Origin: Nocardioides daeguensis
GTDB taxonomy: Bacteria > Actinomycetota > Actinomycetes > Propionibacteriales > Nocardioidaceae
Reading direction: 5' to 3'
Assembly (NCBI RefSeq): GCF_019192965.1
Contig: NZ_JAHTKU010000020.1
Coordinates: forward strand, 1-64,000
DNA length: 64,000 nt
The stretch's first letter is position 1. Every line of letters starts with the position of its first letter. A program made the translations under genes and the position numbers. Positions 39,846-48,852 of the stretch are shown here, one piece after another. The notes under the pieces were generated by a model. That model had not been told where the DNA came from and did not search any database. It saw only the letters and a list, made by a program, of their open reading frames with translations.

Positions 39846-40826
39846 TCAGCCTGCCACAGCGGTACGGCGGAAGCGGAGGTGGGCGCGGTCGCGGTACGCC
39901 GTCACGTGGCCGGGGAGCTGGACCTCGCCGCTGATCTCGCCGCGGGCGAGCCGGGCGAGGGCGGTGACGTGGACGTGGAACAGCTCGGCGTCGACGGCTC
40001 CCGCATCGAGCGCGGCGAGGCGGAGCACCCGGCCGGCGAGGGCGGGGAGCAGGCCGGCCAAGGCGGCGAGCGGGAGGCCGTCGGGACCGGCCAGGTCGTC
40101 GTACGCCGTGGCGGCGAGGGCGTCGAGGGCCTCGACGTCGGCGCGGACCTGGTCGGCGGTGCGGGCCAGGGTGGCGGCGATGCCGGGGCCGAGCTCGTCC
40201 TCGAGGACGGGCAGCACGCGCTGGCGGACCCGGACCCGGGCGAAGCCGGGATCGCTGTTGTGGGGGTCGTCCCAGAACTCGATGCCGTCGGCCAGGCAGG
40301 CGGCGACGGTGTCGGCGCGGGCCACGTCGAGGAGCGGGCGGCGGTAGTGGTCGAACGCACGCCGCATCCCGGCCAGGCTGCGGCCCCCGGAGCCGCGGGC
40401 CAGGCCCAGGAGCACCGTCTCGGCCTGGTCGTCGCGGGTGTGGCCGAGCAGCACGACGGCCGCGCCGAGGTGCTCGCGGAGCTGGTCGAGGACGGCGTAC
40501 CGGGCGCGGCGGGCGGCCGCCTCGATCCCGAGGCCCGCCGGGTCGACGTGGACCCGGGCGGTCGCGGTCTCGTCGGCGCCCAGGCCGGCCATCTGCGCGA
40601 CGACCCGGGCGGCGTGCTCGCCGGAGCCCGCCTGGAGGCCGTGGTCGACGGTCGCGCCGACGATCCGCAGCCCCGCCTTGTGGCCCTCGAAGACGGCTCC
40701 GGCGAGCAGGGCGAGCGAGTCGGCGCCGCCCGAGCAGGCCACGACGACGGTAGTGCCGGGGTCGAGGTCGGCCAGCGTGCGTCGTACGCCGTGACGGACT
40801 GCGGCGATCGCCGGGTGGAGGCCCAT
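39846..40826 (-). CDS. tilS: tRNA(Ile)-lysidine synthase
   Basis: TilS modifies C34 of the minor isoleucine tRNA to lysidine so that it reads AUA. The N-type ATP pyrophosphatase motif SGGADSLALLAG is at about residues 31-42, followed by VDHGLQAGSGEHA, AARRARYAVL, LLGHTRDDQAETVLLGLARGSG and RPLLDVAR. The 326-residue length fits the short actinobacterial form, which lacks the full C-terminal domains of E. coli TilS. It lies 12 bp after the metalloprotease gene. Confidence 0.95.
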   Translation of the reverse strand: MGLHPAIAAVRHGVRRTLADLDPGTTVVVACSGGADSLALLAGAVFEGHKAGLRIVGATVDHGLQAGSGEHAARVVAQMAGLGADETATARVHVDPAGLGIEAAARRARYAVLDQLREHLGAAVVLLGHTRDDQAETVLLGLARGSGGRSLAGMRRAFDHYRRPLLDVARADTVAACLADGIEFWDDPHNSDPGFARVRVRQRVLPVLEDELGPGIAATLARTADQVRADVEALDALAATAYDDLAGPDGLPLAALAGLLPALAGRVLRLAALDAGAVDAELFHVHVTALARLARGEISGEVQLPGHVTAYRDRAHLRFRRTAVAG

Positions 40827-40838
40827 GACAGCGACAGG

Positions 40839-41888
40839 TCAGGCCAGGACGCGCTTGACCCAGCCGTCGGGGTCGCTCAGCTCGGCCTTGCTGGGGAGGT
40901 TCTCCGGTCCGGCCCAGACGGCGTTGAACTCGTCCATGCCGACCTTGTCGACCACCGCGCGCACGAAGTGGGCGCCGTCGCGGTACTGCGCCATCTTGGC
41001 CTCCAAGCCGAGCAGCCGGCGCAGGACGCGGTCGAGGGTGCCGACGCCCTGGCGACGCTTGGTGAACTTCTTGCGGATCCGCGCGACGCTCGGGATGACC
41101 GTGGGGCCCACGTCGTCCATCACGACGTCGGCGTGGCCCTCGAGCAGCGACATCATCCCGGTGACCCGGTCGATGACGGCGAGCTGCTCGGGGGTGCTGA
41201 ACATCTCGACGATGCTGCCGCCGTTGCGCCCGGCCTTGACCGCCTCGACGATCCGGTCGAGGCCGCCCTCGAGGATGCCGGACGGCTCGACGGTGTCGCT
41301 GATCGCCCGGATCTCCGAGAACAGGTGCTCGCGCATCCACGGTACGGCGGTGAACTGCACGCGGTGGGTCTCCTCGTGCAGGCAGACCCAGAGCCGGAAG
41401 TCGTGGGGGTCGACGGCGAGCTCGCGCTCGACGTGGACGATGTTGGGGGCGACCAGCAGCAGCCGGCCGTGGGGCTCGTGGAACGGGTCGAACTGGCCGA
41501 GCACCTTGCCCGCCAGGAACCCGAGCAGACCACCGACCTCGGCGCCGGTGACCTTCGCGCCTACCTTGAGCCCGATCCCGCTCGGCGGCTTGCTGGCGGC
41601 CAGCTTCTCGATCATCGGCCGGGTCGCGACGGCGAAGCCCTCAGCGTTGGCCTGCACCCAGCCCGGCCGGTCGACGACGAGGATCGGCGCGGTGCCCTCG
41701 GGCGCGTCCAACCCGGTGAACTCCCGCACCAGTCCGGTCGACCGGTGGGCGCCGGCCCGCAGCTCGGCCACCGCCTCGTCGGCCTCGGCCCGGCTGACCA
41801 CCGGCCCGTCGCCCGCGAGCCGGGAGCCGAGCCCCACGGCGAGGCCCCAGTCGATCATCGGGGGCAGCGGTGCGGCGGGGGCGGTCAT
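40839..41888 (-). CDS. Zinc-dependent metalloprotease-like protein (F420-associated family)
   Basis: The 349-residue protein belongs to the actinobacterial family annotated as zinc-dependent metalloprotease or 'coenzyme F420 biosynthesis-associated' (DUF2342). It shows GLLGFLAGKVLGQFDPF, LLLVAPNIVHVERELAVDPHDFRLWVCLHEETHRVQF with the HExxH zinc site (HEETH), and SLLEGHADVVMDD with the third ligand. There is no clear signal peptide. The role is not established; it sits between dacB and tilS in many related genomes. A cytoplasmic peptidase or a hydrolase of unknown substrate are both possible. Confidence 0.88.
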   Translation of the reverse strand: MTAPAAPLPPMIDWGLAVGLGSRLAGDGPVVSRAEADEAVAELRAGAHRSTGLVREFTGLDAPEGTAPILVVDRPGWVQANAEGFAVATRPMIEKLAASKPPSGIGLKVGAKVTGAEVGGLLGFLAGKVLGQFDPFHEPHGRLLLVAPNIVHVERELAVDPHDFRLWVCLHEETHRVQFTAVPWMREHLFSEIRAISDTVEPSGILEGGLDRIVEAVKAGRNGGSIVEMFSTPEQLAVIDRVTGMMSLLEGHADVVMDDVGPTVIPSVARIRKKFTKRRQGVGTLDRVLRRLLGLEAKMAQYRDGAHFVRAVVDKVGMDEFNAVWAGPENLPSKAELSDPDGWVKRVLA

Positions 41889-41929
41889 GCCCGGAAGCCT
41901 AGGCCGTCGCCCCAGCCCGGCACTGCCGC

Positions 41930-41951
41930 GCTGATCCCCGGGGGGATCAGC
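41930..41951. terminator. Hairpin over the dacB stop codon
   Basis: GCTGATCCCC (41930-41939) pairs perfectly with GGGGATCAGC (41942-41951). The right arm covers the last codons and stop of dacB (41947-41949). Transcription coming from dacB passes this hairpin before the metalloprotease gene, so it may attenuate read-through. Confidence 0.55.
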
Positions 41952-43410
41952 ACCGGCAGGCGCCGAGGCCGGCGGCTGCGGTGTCCATGGTCGTGCGGGC
42001 CAGCAGGCCCTTGTCCTTCTTCACCTTGTCGGCCATGAGGGCGAAGGCGAGGAGGTGCCCCTGGGCGTCGACGGCGATGCCGGCCAGCGAGGTGACACCG
42101 GTGAGGGTGCCGGTCTTGGCGCGGACCCGGCCGCGGCCGGCCGCCGGGCCGAGGTCCATCCGGTCGGTCAGCGAGCCGGTGTAGCCGGCGACGGGGAGGG
42201 CGGCCAGGAGCGGACGGAGCTCGGGGTGCTCGGCGGAGGCGGCCAGGCGCAGCACGTCAACCAGCACGCCGGGGGCGAGCCGGTTGTCGCGGGACAGCCC
42301 GCTGCCGTCGTACAGGACCGAGCCGCGCAGGTCGATGCCGTTGGCGGCGAGCACCCGCTCGACGGCCTGCCGGCCGCTGGCGAAGGAGCCCTCGCCCTGG
42401 TCGGCGAGTCCGGCGTGGCGCAGCAGCACCTCGGCGGCGGCGTTGTCGCTGACCTCGACCAGCCGCTGCACGATCTGCGCGACGGTGGGACTGGTCACCC
42501 GGCCGACCTCGGTCGCGGTCGCGGGGGCGGTGGCGCGCACGGGGCCGCCCGTGAGCGTGATGCCGCGGCGGGCCAGCGCCTGGCCGAAGGTCGCGCCGGC
42601 CTCCAGCGCGGGGTCGGCGACCGGGCCGTTGCCCGGGAGCGGGCGCCCCTCGTCGACCCACAGCGCGCTGACCGGGTTGATCTCCTCGGGGATGTAGTCC
42701 GGCTTCCAGCTCGGGTGGACGGCCGGCCCGGTGAACAGCGAGTCGTCGACGCCGAGCGCGACGGTCGTGACGCCCGACTTCCTCAACGCGCGGGCGGTCC
42801 GCTGGGCGAGCGTGCGGACGTCGGCGCGCGGGGGGTCGTACGTCGACCCGTCCGCCGGCTTGCCCGGTGCGCGCGCCAGCAGCGGGTCGCCGCCGCCGAC
42901 GAGCACCAGCCGGGGCGTCGTACCGGAGGTGTCGAGGACCGTGGTGGTCGCGAAGGTGTGCTCGGGCCCGAGCAGGAACAGGGCCGCGGCCGAGGTGACC
43001 AGCTTGGTGGTCGATGCGGGGATGGCGACCCCGGCGCCCTCGGCCGCCTCGTAGGCGTAGCCGGTGCCCTCGAGCGGGCCGACCGCAGCGATCACGTGGC
43101 GGCCCAGGTCGGGCGAGTCGAGCGGCGCGAGCGCCTGCTTCAGGGCGGCGCCGTCGAGCGCGGCAGTGCCGTCGGCGGCCGGCGCCACCGCCCCGGGCAC
43201 GACGACCGGCGGGACGTCCACCTCCGGCGGGGGCGCGACGGCGGCCGGGTCGGCGGGGGCTCCGGAGTCGGCCCGTAGCTCGTCCCACCAGCGCTCGGCC
43301 CAGCCGGTCCGCCAGGCGAGGCCCGCGCCGGCCACCAGCGCGACCACGAGCAGCCCGGCGAGCGCCCGGCGAGCGCGGCCGCTACCCGGGTCGCGGTCCT
43401 TCTTCGCCAC
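41947..43410 (-). CDS. dacB: D-alanyl-D-alanine carboxypeptidase/endopeptidase (PBP4 type)
   Basis: This is a class C low-molecular-mass penicillin-binding protein that trims peptidoglycan peptides. It has a cytoplasmic start, one N-terminal membrane helix (RALAGLLVVALVAGAGLAW), a Pro/Ala-rich linker, and the catalytic motifs SxxK (PASTTKLV, Ser about 131), SxN (SDN, about 320) and KTG (AKTGTLTG, about 430). The GTG at 43410 follows GGAGAG; the frame is open for 35 more codons without conservation. The 487-residue length is normal. It is divergent from ppa, a common actinobacterial arrangement. Confidence 0.95.
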   Translation of the reverse strand: MAKKDRDPGSGRARRALAGLLVVALVAGAGLAWRTGWAERWWDELRADSGAPADPAAVAPPPEVDVPPVVVPGAVAPAADGTAALDGAALKQALAPLDSPDLGRHVIAAVGPLEGTGYAYEAAEGAGVAIPASTTKLVTSAAALFLLGPEHTFATTTVLDTSGTTPRLVLVGGGDPLLARAPGKPADGSTYDPPRADVRTLAQRTARALRKSGVTTVALGVDDSLFTGPAVHPSWKPDYIPEEINPVSALWVDEGRPLPGNGPVADPALEAGATFGQALARRGITLTGGPVRATAPATATEVGRVTSPTVAQIVQRLVEVSDNAAAEVLLRHAGLADQGEGSFASGRQAVERVLAANGIDLRGSVLYDGSGLSRDNRLAPGVLVDVLRLAASAEHPELRPLLAALPVAGYTGSLTDRMDLGPAAGRGRVRAKTGTLTGVTSLAGIAVDAQGHLLAFALMADKVKKDKGLLARTTMDTAAAGLGACRC

Positions 43411-43571
43411 CGTCTCTCCTCCCGGACTGTGCTCCCGACTGCGCATTCCGGGACATTGTGCGGGACAATGCTGCGGACAACGGCGCCGGGCAGGTTTCAC
43501 AGCTCCCGTGAGCACGTCCGCGCCTGACCCGATCGTCAGCCCCGACCGGGCCGAGAGTGTGGAGGAAGACT

Positions 43572-44063
43572 GTGCTTGAGTTCGACGTGCTCGTGGAGAT
43601 CCCCAAGGGGAGCCGCAACAAGTACGAGGTCGACCACGAGACCGGGCGCATGCGCCTGGACCGCTTCCTGTTCACCTCCACGATGTACCCGGCCGACTAC
43701 GGCTACATCGAGGACACCCTCGGCCAGGACGGCGACCCGCTCGACGCGTTGGTCCTGCTCCAGGAGCCGACCTTCCCGGGCTGCCTCATCAAGTGCCGCG
43801 CGATCGGCATGTTCCGGATGACCGACGAGGCCGGCGGCGACGACAAGGTCCTCTGCGTCCCGGCGGGCGACCCGCGCATGGAGCACCTGCGCGACATCAA
43901 CCACGTGCCGAACTTCGACCGGCTCGAGATCCAGCACTTCTTCGAGGTCTACAAGGACCTCGAGCCCGGCAAGTCCGTCGAGGGCGCCGACTGGGTCGGC
44001 CGCGTCGAGGCCGAGGCCGAGATCAACGCCTCCTTCGAGCGGTTCAAGACGAACGGCCACTGA
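43572..44063 (+). CDS. ppa: Inorganic pyrophosphatase (family I)
   Basis: The enzyme hydrolyses pyrophosphate released in biosynthesis. The 163-residue protein has [23 protein letters not shown] and the metal-binding core [23 protein letters not shown], which includes the DxDPxD signature. [13 protein letters not shown] follows. The GTG at 43572 is preceded by GGAGGAAG at ideal spacing; an ATG-less extension upstream is not supported. It is divergent from dacB and followed by a large inverted repeat. Confidence 0.97.
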   Translation: MLEFDVLVEIPKGSRNKYEVDHETGRMRLDRFLFTSTMYPADYGYIEDTLGQDGDPLDALVLLQEPTFPGCLIKCRAIGMFRMTDEAGGDDKVLCVPAGDPRMEHLRDINHVPNFDRLEIQHFFEVYKDLEPGKSVEGADWVGRVEAEAEINASFERFKTNGH

Positions 44064-44070
44064 CTCCTTG

Positions 44071-44168
44071 CGTTGAGCTGCCACTTCCTCACCGTTGAGG
44101 TCGCGCATCCGCGGCAGCTCGACGGTCTCGAAGGGGCAGGTCAACGGTGAGGAAGTGGCAACTCAACG
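44071..44168. repeat. 28-bp inverted repeat between ppa and a TetR gene
   Basis: 44071-44098 pairs with 44141-44168 with one mismatch; the 42-bp loop contains GACGGTCTCGA. The right arm covers the stop codon of the TetR gene (44163-44165). It probably acts as a shared terminator, but it is much longer than a terminator needs to be. Confidence 0.8.
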
Positions 44169-44726
44169 AGGGGTCAACAGCATCGACAGCCCGGACGCGA
44201 TCACGGCCGGGCTGTCGTCGTACTCGGGCGGCACGCTCACGTAGCTGAGGGCCAGCCGGGCGAGCGTCCGCGCCAGCGGCGGCAGGAGGGCGGGGTCGGC
44301 CTGCGGCCAGGCGGTGCGTGCGGCGGCCTCGAGCTGTCCGGCGACGCGGACCAGCAGCGGGCCGGCGTCGGTGGTGACGATCCGGACCAGGTCGTGGTGG
44401 GCGTCCCCGGCGCGGACCCGGTCGATCAGCGGGTCCTCCGCGGCGGTCTCGAGGAAGAGCCGCAGGCCTTCCTCCAGGCCCGTGCGTGGGTCGTCGGGGT
44501 GGGCGGTGAGGGTCTCGGCGATGAGCGCGCACAGCGCGTCGGCGAGGTGGACGGTGTACGCCTGGGCGAGACCGTAGCGGGACCCGAAGGCGTTGTAGAG
44601 CGTCTGCCGGCTCACGCCGGCGTCCCGGGCGACCGCTTCCAGCGTCACCTCCCCCCAGGGCTGCTCGAGGAGGAGGGCGCGCAGGGCCGCGAAGACGGCG
44701 GTGCGACGCTCCGCCACCGCGCTCAC
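44163..44726 (-). CDS. TetR-family regulator
   Basis: The 187-residue protein has the TetR DNA-binding domain (PWGEVTLEAVARDAGVSRQTLYNAFGSRYGLAQAY) and an all-helical effector domain with no specific resemblance. The GTG at 44726 overlaps the methyltransferase stop (GTGA); a second GTG at 44716 would remove three residues. It is the third gene of an operon with an acyl-CoA oxidase-like enzyme and a methyltransferase. It may therefore respond to an acyl-CoA or lipid and control its own operon, although no clear operator was found ahead of the first gene. Confidence 0.9.
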   Translation of the reverse strand: MSAVAERRTAVFAALRALLLEQPWGEVTLEAVARDAGVSRQTLYNAFGSRYGLAQAYTVHLADALCALIAETLTAHPDDPRTGLEEGLRLFLETAAEDPLIDRVRAGDAHHDLVRIVTTDAGPLLVRVAGQLEAAARTAWPQADPALLPPLARTLARLALSYVSVPPEYDDSPAVIASGLSMLLTPR

Positions 44727-45406
44727 GCGCGCTTGACCCCGCGGAAGTAGGCCAGCGCGCCGCTGCGCTCGACGACGACGTCGGCGATGCCCTCCTCGGC
44801 CAACCAGGTCTGCAGGTCGGTGCTCGTGCAGCCAGGGCCGAGCAGGCCCGCGACGCGGCCGGCCCGGCGCAGCGGGCCGAAGCGGAGTCCGGTGTCGTTG
44901 AGCAGCGCGCTGCCGGTGAGCACGCCGCCGGGACGCAGCACCCGCGCCACCTCGACGACCGCGCGACGCGGGTCGGGGAAGCAGTGCAGGCCGGTGAAGG
45001 TGACGACCAGGTCGAAGGAATCGTCGGCGAACGGGAGGTCGCCGACGTCGGCGATCCGCGGCTGCACCTGGTCGGCGACGCCGCGCCTCGCGGCTGCCCG
45101 CGTCGTGCGGTCCAGCATGGTCTGCGCGATGTCGGCGGCGACGTACTCGACGCCCTGTCCGGGGCGCAGGCCGCGCAACGCGACCCCACCGCCGCAGGGA
45201 ATGTCGAGGATCCGGCTGCCCGCGGGTTGGCGGCCGATCTCGTCGGCTGCCCGGTACAGACGCCGCAGATCGCTGTTGATGCCGACGCGCCACACGGCGC
45301 CGCCGGCGTTCGGGTGCTCCACGGTCCAGTCGTAGAAGGAGGCCCAGAGCGGGTCCTCGGACCAGCCGCCCAGCCCGGGGAGGTGGGACAGGGCCGAGCG
45401 GATCAT
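44723..45406 (-). CDS. SAM-dependent methyltransferase
   Basis: The 227 residues include motif I as ILDIPCGGGVALRGL (about 65-79), DLVVTFTGLHCFPDPRRAVVEVARVLRPGGVL, and GCTSTDLQTWLAEEGI, typical of Methyltransf_11 proteins that act on lipids, quinones or sterols. The N-terminus (LPGLGGWSEDPLWASFYDWTVEHP) may form an acceptor or membrane lid. The ATG overlaps the acyl-CoA oxidase-like stop by 4 bp. Substrate unknown; partnership with a fatty-acid enzyme hints at a lipid. Confidence 0.85.
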   Translation of the reverse strand: MIRSALSHLPGLGGWSEDPLWASFYDWTVEHPNAGGAVWRVGINSDLRRLYRAADEIGRQPAGSRILDIPCGGGVALRGLRPGQGVEYVAADIAQTMLDRTTRAAARRGVADQVQPRIADVGDLPFADDSFDLVVTFTGLHCFPDPRRAVVEVARVLRPGGVLTGSALLNDTGLRFGPLRRAGRVAGLLGPGCTSTDLQTWLAEEGIADVVVERSGALAYFRGVKRA

Positions 45407-47391
45407 GCCTCGCCTCCGATGAGCGCCTGCGCCCGCAGCAGCGCCTCCGGTACGGCGAACGCGTCGACGAGCTCGCGCGCGAGCGGCCGCACCCGGCGGC
45501 ACAGCTCGCCCACCTCGCGGGTGATCGCCTTCGAGCGCTGGGCGGTCAACCGGCCGTGCTCGATGAACCAGGCGCGGTCGGCCTCGATCCCGGACAGGGC
45601 GTGCAGGTCGCACAGCAGGTTGAGGGTGAGCCGTAGGCCGCCGTCGTCCTCGGGCACCGAGGCGACCTTCTCGACGAACGCCTCCAGCACCAGCCGCTCG
45701 ACGTGGGCGCGGGCAGCGGCGATCACGTGGTCCTGCACCCGGGAGAAGACCTCGCCGGGGTTCATCCCCGCGTCGACGCCGCGCTTGAGCCGCCGCGCGA
45801 CACCGCCGATGAGGTGCTCCTCGCGGAAGCGGTACATCGCGAGGTGGTAGCTGGGGTCGCGCAGCCCGCTGTCGGCGTGCCAGTCGTCCTTGCCGCCGGG
45901 CAGCGCGTCGCGGATCTGCTCGAAGAGGCGGTGCACCCGGGTGCGCTCGAGGACGGTGTCGACGGCGAGCCCCGCGACGAACCGGACCATGCCGAGCTGG
46001 TCGAGGTCGGAGAAGTCGCTCGCGTAGTCGGTGAGCAGGCCCTTGCCGACCAGCTGCAGCAGGACGTGGTTGTCTCCCTCGAAGGTGGTGAAGACGTCGG
46101 TGTCGGCCTTGAGCGCCGCGAACCGGTTGACGGCGAGGTAGCCGGCGCCACCGCACGCCTCACGGCACTCCTGGACGGTGTCGGTCGCGTGCCAGGTCGC
46201 CAGCGCCTTCGTACCGGCCGCCCGGGACTCCAGCAGCCGCCGGGTCTCCTCGTCGTCGCGGACACCGGAGAACACGTCGTGCAGCTCCCCGGCCAGCACC
46301 TCCTGCGCGAAGTGCAGCGCATAGGTCCGCGCCAGCCGCGGGAACAGCCGGCGCTGGTGGAGCCCGTAGTCGAGGAGCAGCTGCTCGGCGCCCTCCTCGG
46401 TCCCGTCCTCGGTCCCGGTCTCGAACTGACGGCGCTGCAGGCCGTAGCGCACCGCGATGGTCAGCGCGGCCTTCGACGCGCTCACCCCCGCTGCGCCGAC
46501 CGAGACCCGGCCCTGGACCAAGGTGCCGAGCATCGTGAAGAACCGCCGGCCGGCGCTCTCGATCTCGCTGACGTAGGTCCCGTCCTCGGTCACGTCGGCG
46601 AACCGGTTGAGCAACGCCTCGCGCGGCACCCGCACGCCGTCGAACCAGATCCGCCCGTTGTCGACGCCGTTGAGGCCCATCTTGGGGCCGTCGTCCTCGA
46701 TCCGGACGCCGGGCAGGAGCGCGCCGTCCTCGTCGCGCAGGGGTACGACGAGGGCGTGCACGCCGTGCCCCTCGCCGCCCACCTCCAGCTGGGCGAACAC
46801 CACCGCGACCCGCGCGTGCTTCGCGGCGTTGCCGATGTAGTCCTTGCCGGCCTCGGGGCTCGTCGTGGTGACCACGAACTCCGCGGTCGCGGCGTCGTAG
46901 GTGGCGACGGTTCCGAGCGCCTGCACGTTGCTGCCGTGGCCGGTCTCGGTCATCGCGAAGCAGCCGAGCAGGCGGCCGCTGACGACGTCGGCGAGGTAGG
47001 CGTCGTGGTGGCGCTGCGTGCCGAGCTGCAGGATCGCGCCGCCGAACAGGCCGAACTGCACCCCGACCTTCACGAGCACCGACAAGTCGCCGTACGCGAG
47101 GGTCTCGAAGGCGGCGATGGAAGCGCCGATGTCGCCCCCGCCGCCGTACTCCTTCGGGAAGCCCATGCCCGCGGCGCCGGTGCCGGCGATCTCCAGCACC
47201 ACGTCCTTGACCCGTTCGCGGAACGCGTCACGCGACATCGTCTCGGCGTCCTCGAGCACGCCGGCGTAGGACGGCAGCAGCTCGCGCACGGTGCGGCGCA
47301 CGTCGGCGTACGTCCCGTCGAGCAGCGCGGTGAGCCCGGCGACGTCGACCGTCAGCTCCGGGGGCGCGGTCGCAGTGGACTCCTCGGCCAT
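45403..47391 (-). CDS. Acyl-CoA oxidase/dehydrogenase-like flavoprotein
   Basis: At 662 residues this is nearer in size to acyl-CoA oxidases than to ordinary acyl-CoA dehydrogenases. It shows GCFAMTETGHGSNVQALGTVATYD (substrate and FAD contacts), DNGRIWFDGVRVPREALL, CREACGGAGYLAVNRFAALKADTDVFTTFEGDNHVLLQLVGKGLL (oxidase-type hallmark with the catalytic Glu) and a long helical C-terminal domain. It should oxidise an acyl-CoA to the 2-enoyl-CoA with FAD. Whether oxygen is the acceptor cannot be read from the sequence. It is first in an operon with the methyltransferase and TetR genes. Confidence 0.88.
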   Translation of the reverse strand: MAEESTATAPPELTVDVAGLTALLDGTYADVRRTVRELLPSYAGVLEDAETMSRDAFRERVKDVVLEIAGTGAAGMGFPKEYGGGGDIGASIAAFETLAYGDLSVLVKVGVQFGLFGGAILQLGTQRHHDAYLADVVSGRLLGCFAMTETGHGSNVQALGTVATYDAATAEFVVTTTSPEAGKDYIGNAAKHARVAVVFAQLEVGGEGHGVHALVVPLRDEDGALLPGVRIEDDGPKMGLNGVDNGRIWFDGVRVPREALLNRFADVTEDGTYVSEIESAGRRFFTMLGTLVQGRVSVGAAGVSASKAALTIAVRYGLQRRQFETGTEDGTEEGAEQLLLDYGLHQRRLFPRLARTYALHFAQEVLAGELHDVFSGVRDDEETRRLLESRAAGTKALATWHATDTVQECREACGGAGYLAVNRFAALKADTDVFTTFEGDNHVLLQLVGKGLLTDYASDFSDLDQLGMVRFVAGLAVDTVLERTRVHRLFEQIRDALPGGKDDWHADSGLRDPSYHLAMYRFREEHLIGGVARRLKRGVDAGMNPGEVFSRVQDHVIAAARAHVERLVLEAFVEKVASVPEDDGGLRLTLNLLCDLHALSGIEADRAWFIEHGRLTAQRSKAITREVGELCRRVRPLARELVDAFAVPEALLRAQALIGGEA

Positions 47392-47412
47392 GGGGCGAAC
47401 CTAGCGTCCCGG

Positions 47413-48675
47413 TCAGGGCCGCGCGAAGAAGTCCGGGCTGCGCCAGTAGTCGATCGACTCCTCGGTGACCGGGCGTCCGGTGCGCGGAGCGTGGATGATG
47501 CGGCCCTCGCCGACGTAGAGCGCGACGTGGAAGATCGCGCCCGGGCCGCCGTCGGACCAGAACACGAGGTCGCCGGGGCGAAGCTGGTCGCGGGTGATCG
47601 GAGTGGACTGCTCGTACTGCGCCACCGAGTAGTGCGGCAGCGAGGTCCCGCCGGCGGCCCACGCCCTCGCCACGAGGCCGGAGCAGTCCCAGGCGTTCGG
47701 GCCGGCCGCGCCCCACCGGTAGGGCTCGCCGAGCTGGCCGCGGGCGAAGGCGATCGCGGCGGCCGCTCCGTCGGACGGCGCCGGCGCGGGGTCCGGGCCG
47801 GGTGCGGCGGCCTTCGCGTCCTGCTTCACCGCCTCCGCGTCGGCGGCGGCTTTGACGGCGGCCGCCTCGGCGGCCGCCTCCGCGTCGACGGCGGCCTGGT
47901 AGGCCCCGGCGACGGCGACGCTGACGCCCTGGAGGCGGGCGAGCCGCTTCACGAGCCGGGTGCGGCGGCCCTCGATCCGCGCCGTGACCGCCTCCGCCTC
48001 TCGGGCCGCGGCCCGGGCCCGGTCACGCGCGACCCGCGCGTCGGCGAGGGTCCGCTCCGCCTCGGCCGTGGCCGCGGTGGCCGCGTCGGCAGCACTGGCG
48101 GCGGCGGCCGACGCGTCGACGTACGCGTCGCGGCGCTGGTCGAAGAGGGCCTGGACGTGCTCGTCGGCCGCGGACCGCTCGAGCAGGCTGTCGATGCCGT
48201 CGGCGTCGACGAACGCCTCCACGACGGACAGCTCGAGGCCCATGCCCTGCGCCGCGATGACCGCCTCGCGGTAGGCCTCCTTGTGGACGGCCAGCGCCTG
48301 GTCGGCGGCCGCCGCGTCGGCCGTGGCGCGCCGCTCGGTCGCACGCGCCCGGCGCGCCGCCCAGCGGGCCCCGTTCCAGGCCTCTGTGGCCTTCGCGGCC
48401 CGGACCGTGGCGCCGTCGAGCTCCGCGGCCGCAGCGGCCATGCGCTGCTGGATCGCGGCGACCTCGCCCTCGGCGCCCGCCGCCCGATCCCGGGCCGCCC
48501 GGACGTCCGCGGCACTCGGGACACCCGAGGTGGTCGGGGCGCTCGGCGTGCTCGATGTGGTCGACGGGCCCGGGTCGGCGGGCGGGTCAGCCTGTGCCCC
48601 GGGGACGCAGACCACCGCCGTCAGGACGAGGGCAGCCAGGCCGGAACCGATGCTCGGGGAACGCACTTGCGTCAC
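47413..48675 (-). CDS. Secreted NlpC/P60 peptidoglycan hydrolase
   Basis: The 420-residue protein has a signal peptide (GSGLAALVLTAVVCVPGAQA), a Ser/Thr/Pro stretch, a very Ala-rich coiled coil (about 55-300), and a C-terminal NlpC/P60 domain with catalytic Cys (WDCSGLV, about 329), His (FHVALYVG, about 382) and a third polar residue (IIHAPRTG). It cleaves D-gamma-glutamyl-meso-DAP type bonds. The layout matches RipC/RipA-like division hydrolases of actinobacteria, where the coiled coil restrains or docks the enzyme. GTG start. I found no ydaO riboswitch in the A/T-rich 100 bp upstream. Confidence 0.93.
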   Translation of the reverse strand: MTQVRSPSIGSGLAALVLTAVVCVPGAQADPPADPGPSTTSSTPSAPTTSGVPSAADVRAARDRAAGAEGEVAAIQQRMAAAAAELDGATVRAAKATEAWNGARWAARRARATERRATADAAAADQALAVHKEAYREAVIAAQGMGLELSVVEAFVDADGIDSLLERSAADEHVQALFDQRRDAYVDASAAAASAADAATAATAEAERTLADARVARDRARAAAREAEAVTARIEGRRTRLVKRLARLQGVSVAVAGAYQAAVDAEAAAEAAAVKAAADAEAVKQDAKAAAPGPDPAPAPSDGAAAAIAFARGQLGEPYRWGAAGPNAWDCSGLVARAWAAGGTSLPHYSVAQYEQSTPITRDQLRPGDLVFWSDGGPGAIFHVALYVGEGRIIHAPRTGRPVTEESIDYWRSPDFFARP

Positions 48676-48781
48676 CGTAGTGCGCTTTTGTCACATGCGA
48701 AACAAAAATCTCAGAAATCACAGAGGGCTGCGGCGTGTCGGGTTGACGAATTACATGGTTGTCATTCTGTCGAGCGGAGGT

Positions 48782-48845
48782 AGTTTCACCGGCCGGCCGG
48801 TGAAACTGTCGGGGGTTGGACGACAAAACTCATTTCCAGCCCCGA
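48782..48845. repeat. Palindromic 3'-end element, copy 2 (after the PAP2 gene)
   Basis: 48782-48807 is the same perfect 26-bp palindrome as copies 1 and 3. The adjoining hairpin is degenerate: TCGGGG/CCCCGA and TGGA/TCCA arms around 48809-48845. It contains TGGACGACAAAACTC, which is the flank of copy 1 in inverted orientation with one change. It starts 7 bp beyond the PAP2 stop codon. Confidence 0.8.
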
Positions 48846-48852
48846 TCGGGCC

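Noticed and set aside
48676..48781. Cyclic di-AMP (ydaO) riboswitch ahead of the NlpC/P60 gene
   Set aside because: I expected it because such genes are often controlled this way, and disA is in the window, but none of the conserved riboswitch text is present.
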